A DNA stretch of 64,000 nt from Massilia agri (GCF_024753255.1 NZ_JANUHA010000012.1:62001-126000); one strand, 5' to 3'; positions 1 through 8,296 are shown, numbered from the stretch's first letter. The notes: generated by a model from the letters alone, not told the origin. Program-made: numbers and translations.

Positions 1-2
1 GC

Positions 3-341
3 CGGGTCGGCGTCGAGGCCGGCCTGGTGTCGAACAGCTCGCCGCTGTTCAGCTGGATCAACGAGGCCCTCACCTCACCCGAACAGGTCTGCGGCAGCCC
101 GAACGGCAATTACCTCTATTTTTCCGAGCGCCCCATCTTCGCGGTGCGCCTGCGCGCGGGCGAGCGCGTCGAAACGCTGCCCTTCCGCATGCTCTACGCC
201 GGCGGCGAACAGTCGAAGACCGATCTGCAATACTGCGATTGCCAGGTCATGCTCGACCGCACTTTCTATGCCCCGATCTGGGACGCGGCCTGGCCGGACG
301 ACACGCTGGTGGAGTTCGAATACATGGAGGATGCGCCGTGA
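3..341 (+). CDS. Hypothetical protein, 5' end outside window
   Basis: The reading frame is open from the window edge, so the gene probably begins upstream; the first possible start inside the window is a GTG at 27. About 110 codons are visible. The protein has no signal or membrane segment here and is fairly acidic and aromatic, with the ending EFEYMEDAP. Its stop overlaps the GTG start of the following lipoprotein gene, which suggests translational coupling. I do not recognise the family. Confidence 0.6.
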   Translation, partial: RVGVEAGLVSNSSPLFSWINEALTSPEQVCGSPNGNYLYFSERPIFAVRLRAGERVETLPFRMLYAGGEQSKTDLQYCDCQVMLDRTFYAPIWDAAWPDDTLVEFEYMEDAP

Positions 342-640
342 AGCTGCTCGCGTTCATTGTCTCCTTGTGCCTGCTGGCCGGTTGCGCCGGCACATCCGCG
401 CCGCCCGGTGCACAGGTGGCGCTCGACCGCCTGCAGCAGACGGTGGTGCCCGGCACGACCACCAGGGCGCAATTGCTGGCCGCCTTCGGGCCGACCAAGA
501 GCGTGGTGTTCGACAGTGGCTTTGAGAGCTGGGTCTACCAGTCTCCGGCCGGCGGCGGGCAGTTCAGTGAATTCGTCGTGCTCATCAATCCCGCAGGTGT
601 CGTCACCAAGACCCGGACCCGTCCTGCCGCCCTGCCCTGA
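338..640 (+). CDS. Small lipoprotein with BamE/SmpA-like fold
   Basis: A 100-residue protein begins with a hydrophobic signal ending in the lipobox LLAGC, so it should be lipidated and anchored in a membrane facing the periplasm. The part PGTTTRAQLLAAFGP followed by a W-V-Y strand resembles the small helix-turn-strand domain of BamE/OmlA proteins. I chose the GTG at 338, not the ATG at 239, because it places the signal peptide at the N-terminus and overlaps the upstream stop codon. The exact role is unknown; the upstream gene is its likely partner. Confidence 0.7.
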   Translation: MKLLAFIVSLCLLAGCAGTSAPPGAQVALDRLQQTVVPGTTTRAQLLAAFGPTKSVVFDSGFESWVYQSPAGGGQFSEFVVLINPAGVVTKTRTRPAALP

Positions 641-687
641 CTCATCCGTAGTAGAGTTGTGCATTCTTCATTGCCAAGGATGCCGAC

Positions 688-1977
688 ATGCTGCGCAAGC
701 TTGCCCTCCCGCTGCTCCTGAGTACCGCCCTGTGTGCACAGGCCGCGAATCTTTCGTCTACCGAGCAGCGCATCACGGCCAGTGTGACCGCCTGGCAGCC
801 CCAGGCCATCGAGCTCCTGGCCCGCAGCGCCCGCATCAATAGCGGCACCCTGAACCTGGCCGGCGTGCGCGCCACCGGCGACGTGTTCCGCGCGGAGCTC
901 GACAAGCTCGGCTTCAAGACCGCCTGGCTCGACATGCCCAAGGAGATGGGACGCGCCGGCCACCTGGTCGCCACCCGCACGGGCAAGAAAGGCAAGCGCC
1001 TGCTGCTCCTCGGCCACCTCGATACCGTGTTCGAGCAGAGCGCGCCGGGCCCGCTGTGGCAGCGCGAAGGCGACAGCGCGCGCGGCCAGGGCGTGGGCGA
1101 CATGAAGGGCGGCAATGTGATCGTGATCGCGGCCCTGCGCGCCCTCCAGCAGGCCGGGGCGCTGGACGACACCACCATCACCGTCCTGTTCACCGGCGAC
1201 GAGGAGGAAGCCGGCTACCCGCGCGAGGTCTCGCGGCGCGACATGGTCGAGCTGGCCAAGCGCAGCGACATCGCGCTCAGCTTCGAAGCCGCGATCGGCA
1301 AGGACGGGCAGCCGATGGCCACCGTCGGCCGCCGCGCCACCGCCAGCTTCGACCTCGACGTGACGGCCCGCCAGGGCCATTCGATGAGCGTGTTCGGCGT
1401 CAACGGCTTCGGCGCCGTCTACGAAGCCGCCCGCATCCTCGACGCATTCCGTCGCGAGGTGGCGGAACCGGGCCTGACCTTCAACCCGGGCGTGATCCTG
1501 GGCGGCACCGAGGTCGCCTTCGATGAGGCGAATTCCACCGGCACCGTGGCCGGCAAGACCAATGTCATCGCCAACCGCGTCACCGTGCGCGCCGACCTGC
1601 GCTACCTCGACTACGCCCAGCGCGACCGCGCCCAGGCCCGCATGCGCGCCATCGTGGAGCAGCACCTGCCGGGGACCGACGCGAAGATCACTTTCCGCGA
1701 TTCCTATCCGCCGATGGCGGTCACGCCGGGCAACCTGAAGCTGCTGGCCCAGTATTCGCAGGCCAGCCAGGATGCCGGGCTGGGTGCGGTGGGCATGGTG
1801 CCGCCGGAATCGCGCGGCGCCGGCGACATCCAGTTCGTCGCGCCCCTCGTCGACAGTCTGGACGGCCTTGGCGCGAGCGGTAGCGGCTCCCACGGGCCGG
1901 ACGAGCGCGTGGACCTGAAATCCCTGGAAAGTTCCGCGATCCGCGCAGCCCTGCTGATCTACCGCCTGACACGCTGA
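688..1977 (+). CDS. Secreted M20 family metallopeptidase (glutamate carboxypeptidase type)
   Basis: This is a 429-residue zinc hydrolase with a Sec signal peptide ending near CAQAA, so it acts in the periplasm or outside. The family hallmarks are present in order: GHLDTVF around residue 109 (first zinc His and Asp), GVGDMKGG around 138 (bridging Asp), GDEEEAG around 170 (catalytic Glu and a zinc ligand), then the dimerisation domain with RQGHSM, and HGPDERVD near the C-terminus (last zinc His). M20 enzymes remove C-terminal amino acids from peptides or folate/glutamate conjugates; the substrate cannot be read from sequence. It stands alone between a lipoprotein gene and a sugar dehydrogenase gene. 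Confidence 0.85.
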   Translation: MLRKLALPLLLSTALCAQAANLSSTEQRITASVTAWQPQAIELLARSARINSGTLNLAGVRATGDVFRAELDKLGFKTAWLDMPKEMGRAGHLVATRTGKKGKRLLLLGHLDTVFEQSAPGPLWQREGDSARGQGVGDMKGGNVIVIAALRALQQAGALDDTTITVLFTGDEEEAGYPREVSRRDMVELAKRSDIALSFEAAIGKDGQPMATVGRRATASFDLDVTARQGHSMSVFGVNGFGAVYEAARILDAFRREVAEPGLTFNPGVILGGTEVAFDEANSTGTVAGKTNVIANRVTVRADLRYLDYAQRDRAQARMRAIVEQHLPGTDAKITFRDSYPPMAVTPGNLKLLAQYSQASQDAGLGAVGMVPPESRGAGDIQFVAPLVDSLDGLGASGSGSHGPDERVDLKSLESSAIRAALLIYRLTR

Positions 1978-2045
1978 GCGGTGCGTGCATGCGCACGACT
2001 TCGCTGGCAGAATAGCCGGACAAGCTGAACGCGATGGAGGCCGAG

Positions 2046-3515
2046 ATGCTGTCCGAACGTGTGCGAACGATCCTGCTGTCCCTGCCCATGCTGGTGTTGT
2101 TCCTCCTGCTGCCCGCCTGCGGCGGCGGAGGCGGCAGCCCCGGGACGCCCGGCCCCTCCCCCACGCCGCCGGGCGCCACCACCGGCAACCTGGCCGTCGT
2201 CACGAGCGGCCTGCCCGCCGGCGCCAACGCCTCGGTGCGCGTCACCGGCCCCAACAATTACCAGCAAGACCTGACCGGCTCGCAAACCCTGTCGAACCTG
2301 GCCACCGGCAGCTATAGCGTCGCCGCCGCGCCCGTTACCGTGGGCGGCACCACCTACAATCCGTCTCCCGCCACCCAGAGCGCGGTCGTCAGCGCCGGCG
2401 GCACCGCCACCGCCACCATCACCTATGGCGGCACGGCCGTGAACATCACCCTGAGCGAAGTCGTGTCCAACCTGGACAACCCGACCTGGCTCACCGCCCC
2501 CGCCGGCGACACGCGCCTCTACGTGCTCGAGCGCCCCGGACGCGTGCGCATCGTGGAAAACGGCAGCCTGCTGCCCATCCCCTTCCTCGACATCGGCGCG
2601 CGCGTGTTTACCGGCGGCGAAGGCGGCTTGCTGTCGATGGCCTTCGACCCGCAATTCGCCAGCAACCGTTATTTCTACCTCTACTACACCGACCCGCAGC
2701 AGAACATCGTCATCGAACGCTTCACGGCCGGCAGCAATCCCAACCTGGCCGATGCCACCTCCGGCCTCGTGATCCTGCGCGTCGCCCACCCGAACTTCAC
2801 CAACCACTTCGGCGGCCAGGTCGCCTTTGGCCCGGACGGCCATCTTTATTTGGGGACGGGCGACGGCGGCGGCGCCGGCGACCCGGCGGGCAACGGGCAG
2901 AACCTGAATGCGCTGCTGGGCAAGCTGCTGCGGGTCGACGTACGCAATGCCACGGCCGGCCAGCCCTATACCATCCCGGCCGGCAATCCCTATGCGAACC
3001 AGCCGGGGCGCCGCGCCGAGATCTGGGCGGCGGGCCTGCGCAACCCCTGGCGCTTCAGCTTCGACGGCAGCCAGCTCTACCTCAGCGACGTCGGCCAGGA
3101 CCGGCGCGAAGAGGTCAATATCGGCGCCGCCGATGCGGTCGGCCTGAACTATGGCTGGAACACGATGGAAGGCACGCTGTGCTACAACGCGGCCACCTGC
3201 GACAAGAGCGGCCTCACCCTGCCCGCCTTCGAATACGACCACGGGACCAACGACGCCAACGGCTGCTCGATCACGGGCGGCTTCGTCTACCGCGGCAGCG
3301 CGATTCCCGGCCTGGCCGGCAGGTACTTCTATTCGGATTACTGCCGCGGTTTCCTGAAGAGCTTCCTTGCCAGCGGCGGCAACATCACCGAGCAGCGCGA
3401 GTGGAACATCGCCGCCATCGGCAATGTGGTCTCCTTCGGGCAGGACGGCCAGGGGGAGCTCTACCTTCTGAGCTCGCGCGGCACCGTCCATAAAATCGTC
3501 CGCGCCGCCCAGTAG
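2046..3515 (+). CDS. PQQ-type sugar dehydrogenase (GDH/sorbosone fold) lipoprotein
   Basis: A 489-residue protein. A lipoprotein signal ends at PAC with Cys25, followed by a glycine run and a proline-rich linker. Residues of about 45-135 look like a small beta-sandwich (carboxypeptidase-regulatory or PEGA-like repeats with GNLAV and SYSV). From about 140 onward it is a glucose/sorbosone dehydrogenase six-bladed propeller: PTWLTAPAGDTRLYVLERPGR, GGEGGLLSMAF, GTGDGGGAGDP, LRNPWRFSFD, and SDVGQDRREEVN are typical of soluble PQQ aldose dehydrogenases. It likely oxidises sugars in the periplasm or at the outer membrane, if PQQ is supplied. The ATG at 2046 is preferred over the one at 2034 because GGAGG lies five bases before it. 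Confidence 0.85.
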   Translation: MLSERVRTILLSLPMLVLFLLLPACGGGGGSPGTPGPSPTPPGATTGNLAVVTSGLPAGANASVRVTGPNNYQQDLTGSQTLSNLATGSYSVAAAPVTVGGTTYNPSPATQSAVVSAGGTATATITYGGTAVNITLSEVVSNLDNPTWLTAPAGDTRLYVLERPGRVRIVENGSLLPIPFLDIGARVFTGGEGGLLSMAFDPQFASNRYFYLYYTDPQQNIVIERFTAGSNPNLADATSGLVILRVAHPNFTNHFGGQVAFGPDGHLYLGTGDGGGAGDPAGNGQNLNALLGKLLRVDVRNATAGQPYTIPAGNPYANQPGRRAEIWAAGLRNPWRFSFDGSQLYLSDVGQDRREEVNIGAADAVGLNYGWNTMEGTLCYNAATCDKSGLTLPAFEYDHGTNDANGCSITGGFVYRGSAIPGLAGRYFYSDYCRGFLKSFLASGGNITEQREWNIAAIGNVVSFGQDGQGELYLLSSRGTVHKIVRAAQ

Positions 3516-3531
3516 GAAGTAGAATGACGAG

Positions 3532-3975
3532 ATGGCACGCTTACAGCTCTCCTTCCCCGAAGACCAGTTCTACTATTCGACCCCGATGTCGGTACGGGTC
3601 ACCGACATCAATGCCGCGAACCACCTCGGCAACGACTCGATGATCTCGATGATCTCCGAGGCGCGGGCGCGTTTCCTGTTCGAGTTCGGCGTCGCCGAGA
3701 CCGAGCGCGACGGCACCGGCATCATCGTGACCGACCTGGCGACCACCTACCGGGCCGAGGCGCATGCGCGCGACCAGCTGCTGTTCGAGGTCGGCGTCAT
3801 GGACTTCAACAAGTACGGAGGAGACATCACCTTCCGCATCACCCGCCCGCGCGACCGCAAGCTGATCGCGATGGCGAAGTCCGGCTTCGTCTTCTTCAAC
3901 TACAAATCGAGCCAGGTCGTGGCGATGCCGGAAGATTTCCGGAACAAGTTCGACCGGGTGAACTGGATCGACTGA
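3532..3975 (+). CDS. Hot-dog fold acyl-CoA thioesterase (4HBT family)
   Basis: A 147-residue cytoplasmic protein of the length usual for YbgC/FcbC-type single hot-dog thioesterases. The segment VRVTDINAANHLGND matches the family pattern around the catalytic Asp and the start of the central helix (EARARFLFEFG). These enzymes hydrolyse acyl-CoA or aromatic-acyl-CoA thioesters; the substrate is not evident. The 3' end overlaps a convergent small ORF. Confidence 0.8.
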   Translation: MARLQLSFPEDQFYYSTPMSVRVTDINAANHLGNDSMISMISEARARFLFEFGVAETERDGTGIIVTDLATTYRAEAHARDQLLFEVGVMDFNKYGGDITFRITRPRDRKLIAMAKSGFVFFNYKSSQVVAMPEDFRNKFDRVNWID

Positions 3976-4100
3976 TCGACCGTCTGTTCGACGCGATCGA
4001 CGTTCTTGCCCAGGCTGCGCAGGCCCTCCGGCGCCTGCGCCCCGGCCTGCTGCGCGAAGAAGCCGCACAGGGCCAGCAGCAGCCATTGAAGATACTTCAT
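3900..4100 (-). CDS. Small secreted protein, hypothetical
   Basis: A 66-residue ORF with a convincing Sec signal (MKYLQWLLLALCGFFAQQAGA) and a short polar mature part. It starts 10 bases after the stop of the 152-residue secreted protein on the same strand and so may be the second gene of that operon. Its last 25 codons overlap the 3' end of the thioesterase on the opposite strand, which is unusual and lowers confidence. No family was recognised. Confidence 0.45.
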   Translation of the reverse strand: MKYLQWLLLALCGFFAQQAGAQAPEGLRSLGKNVDRVEQTVDQSIQFTRSNLFRKSSGIATTWLDL

Positions 4101-4110
4101 CGCCGTCCGC

Positions 4111-4569
4111 TCACTTGAAGGCGGCGACGGGGCCGAGCTTGCGCACCAGCGCGATATTGGCCTGCTGCTCGCGGGTCAGCCTGGCCTGCATCTTGGCCGC
4201 CTCGGCCTTGCCCGCCATGGCTTCGTGGGCCAGGTACAGCGAAGCGTCGATGAGGGCGTAGCTCGCCAGGCCGTATTCCTTCGGCGACAGGCCGTGCTTT
4301 GTCACGATGCTCCTGGCGACCGGCCGTTTTTCAACCGACAGGATGAAGCGCTCGACCGGCAGCTCGCCGTTCTTGCGGTACTTGTCGTCTTCCTTTTCTT
4401 CCTCCTCGGTCTGCTCGGGCAGATCGGCCTTTTCCAGCGCCGCATTGGCGGCCTTGACCTTCTGGATCAGGGCGGGGCTCAGGACGAAATGGTCGTCCGG
4501 CGTGCCGGCATGGGCGCCGGCGCACAGGGAAAAGGACAGGATGGCGATGGTCTTGCGAAGGATGGTCAT
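4111..4569 (-). CDS. Secreted hypothetical protein with acidic segment
   Basis: A 152-residue protein with a Sec signal cleaved near CAGAHAG. The mature part is mainly helical, with an acidic Glu/Asp stretch (QTEEEEKEDDKY) around residue 55 and a conserved-looking region KHGLSPKEYGLASYALIDA. It has no membrane segment after the signal. The helical layout and the LSPKEY region suggest a small periplasmic protein; I do not recognise a named family. A dyad lies directly upstream (4576-4604). Confidence 0.7.
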   Translation of the reverse strand: MTILRKTIAILSFSLCAGAHAGTPDDHFVLSPALIQKVKAANAALEKADLPEQTEEEEKEDDKYRKNGELPVERFILSVEKRPVARSIVTKHGLSPKEYGLASYALIDASLYLAHEAMAGKAEAAKMQARLTREQQANIALVRKLGPVAAFK

Positions 4570-4575
4570 GATCGT

Positions 4576-4604
4576 TTTCTTCTAATTTCTGTTCAGAAGA
4601 AATT
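4576..4604. promoter_or_regulatory. AT-rich dyad between divergent genes
   Basis: Two overlapping inverted repeats are seen: TTTCTTCT/AGAAGAAA (4576-4583 and 4595-4602) and AATTTCT/AGAAATT (4584-4590 and 4598-4604). They lie just before the start of the 152-residue secreted protein and in the region that also precedes the ECF sigma gene. It could be an operator or a leader hairpin; no regulator is identified. Confidence 0.3.
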
Positions 4605-4715
4605 ATAGAAAGCTTCGGTCCCGGCGGGCACCCATGCGCGAGCACTTCCCCCACCTGTGGTGTGCTTCGAAAATTCCTGGAACTTTTCGCATCGATTGCC
4701 GGAATACAGGTAAAG

Positions 4716-5321
4716 ATGACGACCATGAGCACTCACGAGACCCCCGACACGGAATTACTGCGCCAGGTGCACGCCGGGCGCGCCGACGCCTTCACGGCGC
4801 TCTACCGGCGCCACCAGGGCCCGCTCTACCGCTACGCCCTGATGCGCTGCGGCTCGGGCGACACGGCGGCCGACGTGGTGCAGGAAGCCTTCATGGGGCT
4901 GCTCACCGGGCGCTTCCGGTTCGACGCCCTGCGCGGGCAGCTGCAGCACTTCCTGTTCGGCGTGGCGCGCAACCTCATCCTGAAGGCCGAGGAAGGCCGC
5001 GGGCGCCATGTGGCCCTGCCGGAGCCCGGCGACGAGGACGGCGAGGTGGAGCTGCCCTGCGAGGGTGCCGAGCCGCTGGTGCGCCTGCTGGGCAACGAGG
5101 CGGCCGAGGAGGTGCGGCGTGCCCTGGCGCAGCTGGCCCCGCACTACCGCGACGTGGTCATCCTGTATGAACTGCATGAGCTGTCCTACCTGGAGATCGC
5201 GACGGTCTGCCAGGTCGACATCGGCACCGTGCGCTCGCGCCTGTCGCGCGGCCGCGCCGCCCTGGCCAAACGCCTGCAGGCGCATGCCCCTGCGGCGCGG
5301 CCGCCATGCCTCACGCATTGA
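4716..5321 (+). CDS. ECF-type RNA polymerase sigma factor
   Basis: A 201-residue sigma-70 family factor of the extracytoplasmic-function size. The sigma-2 region is seen in YRRHQGPLYRYALMRCGSGD and DVVQEAFMGLL, and sigma-4 in LAPHYRDVVILYELHELSYLEIA followed by GTVRSRLSRGRAAL, the helix-turn-helix that reads the -35 element. I chose ATG 4716 because AGG lies five bases upstream and the extra 18 residues of the longer ORF are not sigma-like. It is followed after 13 bases by a one-TM protein and then by a secreted protein, which looks like a sigma/anti-sigma/target unit. Confidence 0.88.
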   Translation: MTTMSTHETPDTELLRQVHAGRADAFTALYRRHQGPLYRYALMRCGSGDTAADVVQEAFMGLLTGRFRFDALRGQLQHFLFGVARNLILKAEEGRGRHVALPEPGDEDGEVELPCEGAEPLVRLLGNEAAEEVRRALAQLAPHYRDVVILYELHELSYLEIATVCQVDIGTVRSRLSRGRAALAKRLQAHAPAARPPCLTH

Positions 5322-5334
5322 AGGAGTAGATCGA

Positions 5335-5820
5335 ATGGACACCAAGGACAAGGAGGCGCTGCTCGCGCCCCGTCTCGAGCAGCTGCGCGAGGAGCTGGCC
5401 ACACTGGACACGCCGCGCTGCGTCGAAAAGGAGCTGATGCAGGCCTTCCAGCAAAGGTTTCGCCCGAAGCGTACCTGGTACGGCTTCCTGACCCTGCCCC
5501 AGTGGGGCGCGGCCGGCGCGCTGTGCTCGCTGACGGCGATGGCCGTACTGCTGGCCCTGTCGCCACACCAGAGCGTCAGCGTGGGCGGGCCGCCGCTCAT
5601 CGGCATCGACGGCGGCGCCGCCTTCGTCGCCCTCGACTCGCTCGAACGGATCGAGGCCGAACCGGACGCGCGCCTGGTCGAGGCCGAGGTGCCGCGCACG
5701 GCGTTGGCCCCGCTGGGCGTGCCGGTCAGTCCCGACAACGCGGCCGACACCGTGCGCGCCGAGATGCTGGTCGCCGCCGACGGCCAGCCGCTGGCCGTGC
5801 GGCTCAGCACGACGAACTGA
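5335..5820 (+). CDS. Single-TM protein, putative anti-sigma or sensor partner of the ECF sigma
   Basis: A 161-residue protein with a soluble N-terminal helical part of about 60 residues, one membrane helix (WGAAGALCSLTAMAVLLALS, about 61-81) and a periplasmic tail. The start follows a clear AAGGAG. The topology and position directly after the sigma gene fit an anti-sigma factor, but the zinc motif HxxxCxxC of ZAS-type anti-sigmas is absent, so the role is inferred from context only. Confidence 0.75.
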   Translation: MDTKDKEALLAPRLEQLREELATLDTPRCVEKELMQAFQQRFRPKRTWYGFLTLPQWGAAGALCSLTAMAVLLALSPHQSVSVGGPPLIGIDGGAAFVALDSLERIEAEPDARLVEAEVPRTALAPLGVPVSPDNAADTVRAEMLVAADGQPLAVRLSTTN

Positions 5821-5859
5821 ATCTCCATCGATAACCCCGATCAACCACAAGAGGAAGCC

Positions 5860-6927
5860 ATGACGACCAAGAAGATCCTGATTGCAGCACTGCTGGCCTG
5901 CGCCTTCGCGCCGGCCCTCGCGGAAGAATTCGAGATGGAAGACCAGGTGCAGCGCATCGTGACCCGCAGCACCGAAGGCATCGGGCCGCAGCTCGAACAC
6001 GCGCTCAGTCTCGACGGCAACGCCACCGTCCTGCACCTGGGCCCCGGCAAGCTGGTCAAGAACGCACCCTACAGCGCCGAGATGGTGAGCGAGCGTACCC
6101 GGACCCTCGGCGACGGCAACCAGATCGTCAACAAGAGCAGCTCGATGAGCTACCGCGACAGCGCGGGCCGCACCCGCACCGAGACGCGCGGCGCCGACGG
6201 CGAAGTGCGCAGCGTGGTGATCCACGATCCGGTCGAGGGCGTGCGCTACATCCTGCGTCCGCGCGACAAGAGCGCGATGAAGATCGTCGCACCGAATGTC
6301 TCCGCCATCGCGGCACGTGAACAGGCTCGCGCCGCGGCCGGGGAAGCGCGCGTGGCCGCCGCCGCGGCGCGGGCGGCCCATGCCCAGGCGCGTGTCGCCG
6401 GCGAGCAGGCGCGCATCCGGATCGAAGAGCTGCGCAAGGAAGGCAAGCTGGGCGATGGTGAACGCGTGATCATCAAGCAGGTCGAGCGCCGCGGCCCCGG
6501 GGACAAGGAGCACAGGGACGTCAATATCCGCATCGCCCAGGTGGGCCCCGGCCCCATGCTCGGCGAACGGCTTGGCACGGCGCTGGAGGACGCGCTCAGC
6601 AAGCGCAAGACCGAGACCCGCGACCTCGGCACCCGCGAATTCAATGGCGTGAAGGCGACCGGCAGCGAGCGCAGCTACGAGATCCCGGCCGGCGAGATCG
6701 GCAACCGCCTTCCGATCGTGGTCAGCACCGAGACCTGGACCTCGCCCGAATTGCAGGTGGTGGTCTACCAGAAGCGCAGCGATCCGCGCACGGGCGACAG
6801 CGTGCTGCGCCTGGAAGACCTGAAACGCGAAGAGCCGGCCGCCGCGCTGTTCACCGTGCCGTCGGACTACACCGTCAAGGATCCGGTCTCCATGGCCAGG
6901 GCCCGGGTCGAGAAAAAGACCCGGTAA
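5860..6927 (+). CDS. Secreted protein with Ala-rich coiled coil, ECF-module member
   Basis: A 355-residue protein with a Sec signal cleaved after APALA. The N-terminal region has the pattern APYSAEMVSERTRTLGDGN, then YRDSAGRTRTETRG and DPVEGVRYILRP; from memory, similar runs recur in secreted proteins of Acidobacteria and other phyla. Residues of about 150-195 form an Ala/Arg/Glu-rich coiled coil, and the C-terminal part reads EFNGVKATGSERSYEIPAGEIG, again like the same group. Function is unknown. It is 39 bases after the TM protein and is probably in the same operon. Confidence 0.8.
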   Translation: MTTKKILIAALLACAFAPALAEEFEMEDQVQRIVTRSTEGIGPQLEHALSLDGNATVLHLGPGKLVKNAPYSAEMVSERTRTLGDGNQIVNKSSSMSYRDSAGRTRTETRGADGEVRSVVIHDPVEGVRYILRPRDKSAMKIVAPNVSAIAAREQARAAAGEARVAAAAARAAHAQARVAGEQARIRIEELRKEGKLGDGERVIIKQVERRGPGDKEHRDVNIRIAQVGPGPMLGERLGTALEDALSKRKTETRDLGTREFNGVKATGSERSYEIPAGEIGNRLPIVVSTETWTSPELQVVVYQKRSDPRTGDSVLRLEDLKREEPAAALFTVPSDYTVKDPVSMARARVEKKTR

Positions 6928-6946
6928 TCCAGGCCGCCCCCAAAAA

Positions 6947-6971
6947 AATGGCGCCTCCTGGAGGCGCCATT
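6947..6971. terminator. Bidirectional intrinsic terminator
   Basis: A perfect 11-bp stem (AATGGCGCCTC with GAGGCGCCATT) and a 3-base loop lie between convergent genes. On the minus strand the stem is followed by seven T, a classical terminator for the DUF3016-like gene; on the plus strand it can serve the ECF operon. Confidence 0.78.
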
Positions 6972-6990
6972 GTTCATTGCAGCGGCCCGA

Positions 6991-7485
6991 TCAGCCGGGT
7001 TTCTTCTGCAGGATGGTCTTGTTGAACCATTCGTCGAGCATGCGCTTCTCGTAGCGCAGGCTGTCGGTATCGAAACCGCGTACCGGACGGCTCATGTAGC
7101 TCATGTCCGCCAGGCGCGCCTTGCCGCTGTCGATCACCTGGCCATTGGCGCTCAGGGAGTAATTCAGCTCGATGCGCGGCCAGTCCGCGGTGCCCTGCAG
7201 CACGCGCAGGTCGCCCCCGGCGCGACGGTTCGGGTATTCGCGGCCAGCCAGGTCGATATCGGTGATCTCGACGGTCAGCTCCTGCCCGGCAGGCAATTCC
7301 TTGCCCAGCTTGGCGAAGTGATCGGCCAGGGTGCGCAAGACCTCTTCACGCTCCCAGGGGGTAAAGGGCAGGTCCGAAAACTTGTCGGACTGCACATAAT
7401 TGACGGTCACACCCGCCGAGACGGCGCCGGCGGCACCCAGCGCGAGCACGGCCGCGAAGGCCGCTTTGCCGATCAAGGATTTCAT
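6991..7485 (-). CDS. DUF3016-like secreted protein (copy 1)
   Basis: A 164-residue protein with a Sec signal cleaved near GAVSAG. The mature part VTVNYVQSDKFSDLPFTPWERE resembles the DUF3016 family, whose function is unknown; the end WFNKTILQKK is shared with its neighbour. It is a tandem paralogue of the gene at 7651-8139 (same signal, same block RAGGDLR, DWPRIELNYSLSANGQVIDSG). Start 7485 was chosen because AAGGGA precedes it and the signal begins there; the longer frame upstream is not signal-like. Confidence 0.8.
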   Translation of the reverse strand: MKSLIGKAAFAAVLALGAAGAVSAGVTVNYVQSDKFSDLPFTPWEREEVLRTLADHFAKLGKELPAGQELTVEITDIDLAGREYPNRRAGGDLRVLQGTADWPRIELNYSLSANGQVIDSGKARLADMSYMSRPVRGFDTDSLRYEKRMLDEWFNKTILQKKPG

Positions 7486-7506
7486 CGCTTTCCCTTTCAG
7501 TGTTCC

Positions 7507-7534
7507 ATATGTCCACATATCGAATATACGCTCT
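7507..7534 (-). promoter_or_regulatory. Promoter box and dyad of DUF3016-like copy 1
   Basis: Minus-strand AGAGCGTATATT (7534-7523) contains a TATATT -10-like hexamer 37 bases before the start. The same 12-mer lies 36 bases before the start of copy 2. Just downstream is the dyad ATATGT-CC-ACATAT (7507-7520), a possible operator, which copy 2 lacks. Confidence 0.4.
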
Positions 7535-7600
7535 CGACGCAGGCTTTCCAGTCCCCTTTTGTCGAAGTTTTGTATCCATATGTTAGCTCGCGTAAACGAG

Positions 7601-7622
7601 AACGGCGCCTTGCGGCGCCGTT
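7601..7622 (-). terminator. Stem-loop terminator between the DUF3016 paralogues
   Basis: AACGGCGCC and GGCGCCGTT pair with a 4-base loop, 29 bases after the stop of copy 2 on the minus strand. The downstream T-run is weak (CTCGTTT), so read-through into copy 1 is possible. Confidence 0.55.
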
Positions 7623-7650
7623 CCATCCTGCCAGGCTCAGCCAGGCGTGA

Positions 7651-8139
7651 TCAGGACTTCTTCAGGATGGTCTTCTTGAACCATTCCTGGATCATGCGCT
7701 TCTCGAAGCGCAGTTCGTCCATTTCGTAGGCGCGCTTCATGATGCGCTGCAGGTAAGCCACGTCGCTGATCTTGGCGTCGCCGCTGTCGAGCACCTGGCC
7801 GTTGGCGCTCAGGCTGTACTGCAGCTCGATCAGGGGCCAGTCGTTCTTGCCGTCACGGGAACGGATGTCGCCGCCCGCGCGGTTGCCGCGCACTTCCTGG
7901 CCGGACAGGTCGATGTTATAGACATCGAGTTTCAGGACCTGGCCCTTCGGCAGGTCGTCGCCCAATTTCGTGAAATAGGCGGCAATGTCTTCCAGCGTTT
8001 TCTTGCGCTGCCAGTCATCCATGGGCAGGTCGGCAAACTTCTCCGGGTTGATATAGTTCACGAACACCTCGGCCGACGCGGCGTTCGCTGCCAGCGCGAA
8101 TACGGCTGCAATGGCCGCCTTACCCACCATGGATTTCAT
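7651..8139 (-). CDS. DUF3016-like secreted protein (copy 2)
   Basis: A 162-residue paralogue of the gene at 6991-7485. It has a Sec signal cleaved near NAASAE, then VFVNYINPEKFADLPMDDWQRK, RGNRAGGDIRSRDGKNDWP and the end EWFKKTILKKS. These blocks line up with copy 1 throughout, which points to a tandem duplication that included the promoter. The start at 8139 has AGGGAGA upstream; the seven extra codons of the longer frame lack a signal role. Function unknown; likely periplasmic. Confidence 0.8.
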   Translation of the reverse strand: MKSMVGKAAIAAVFALAANAASAEVFVNYINPEKFADLPMDDWQRKKTLEDIAAYFTKLGDDLPKGQVLKLDVYNIDLSGQEVRGNRAGGDIRSRDGKNDWPLIELQYSLSANGQVLDSGDAKISDVAYLQRIMKRAYEMDELRFEKRMIQEWFKKTILKKS

Positions 8140-8175
8140 GTCTCTCCCTTTCTTGTTCAAAATTAATTATTCTGA

Positions 8176-8187
8176 AATATACGCTCT
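8176..8187 (-). promoter_or_regulatory. Promoter box of DUF3016-like copy 2
   Basis: Minus-strand AGAGCGTATATT, identical to the box before copy 1 and at nearly the same distance from the start codon (36 versus 37 bases). TATATT is a good -10 candidate; no clear -35 is seen. Confidence 0.4.
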
Positions 8188-8296
8188 TTGTGGCAACTGT
8201 CCACTATAACTTTTGACAGGGCCGCCCGACCAATGTTAGGCCCCGCACGGGACGTTTTCCGAACTCGGCCGACAATGGGGCAAAGGAGAGCACGCC

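Noticed and set aside
4679..4706. GGAACT as ECF -35 element before the sigma gene
   Set aside because: The implied start of transcription would leave almost no leader before the ATG at 4716.
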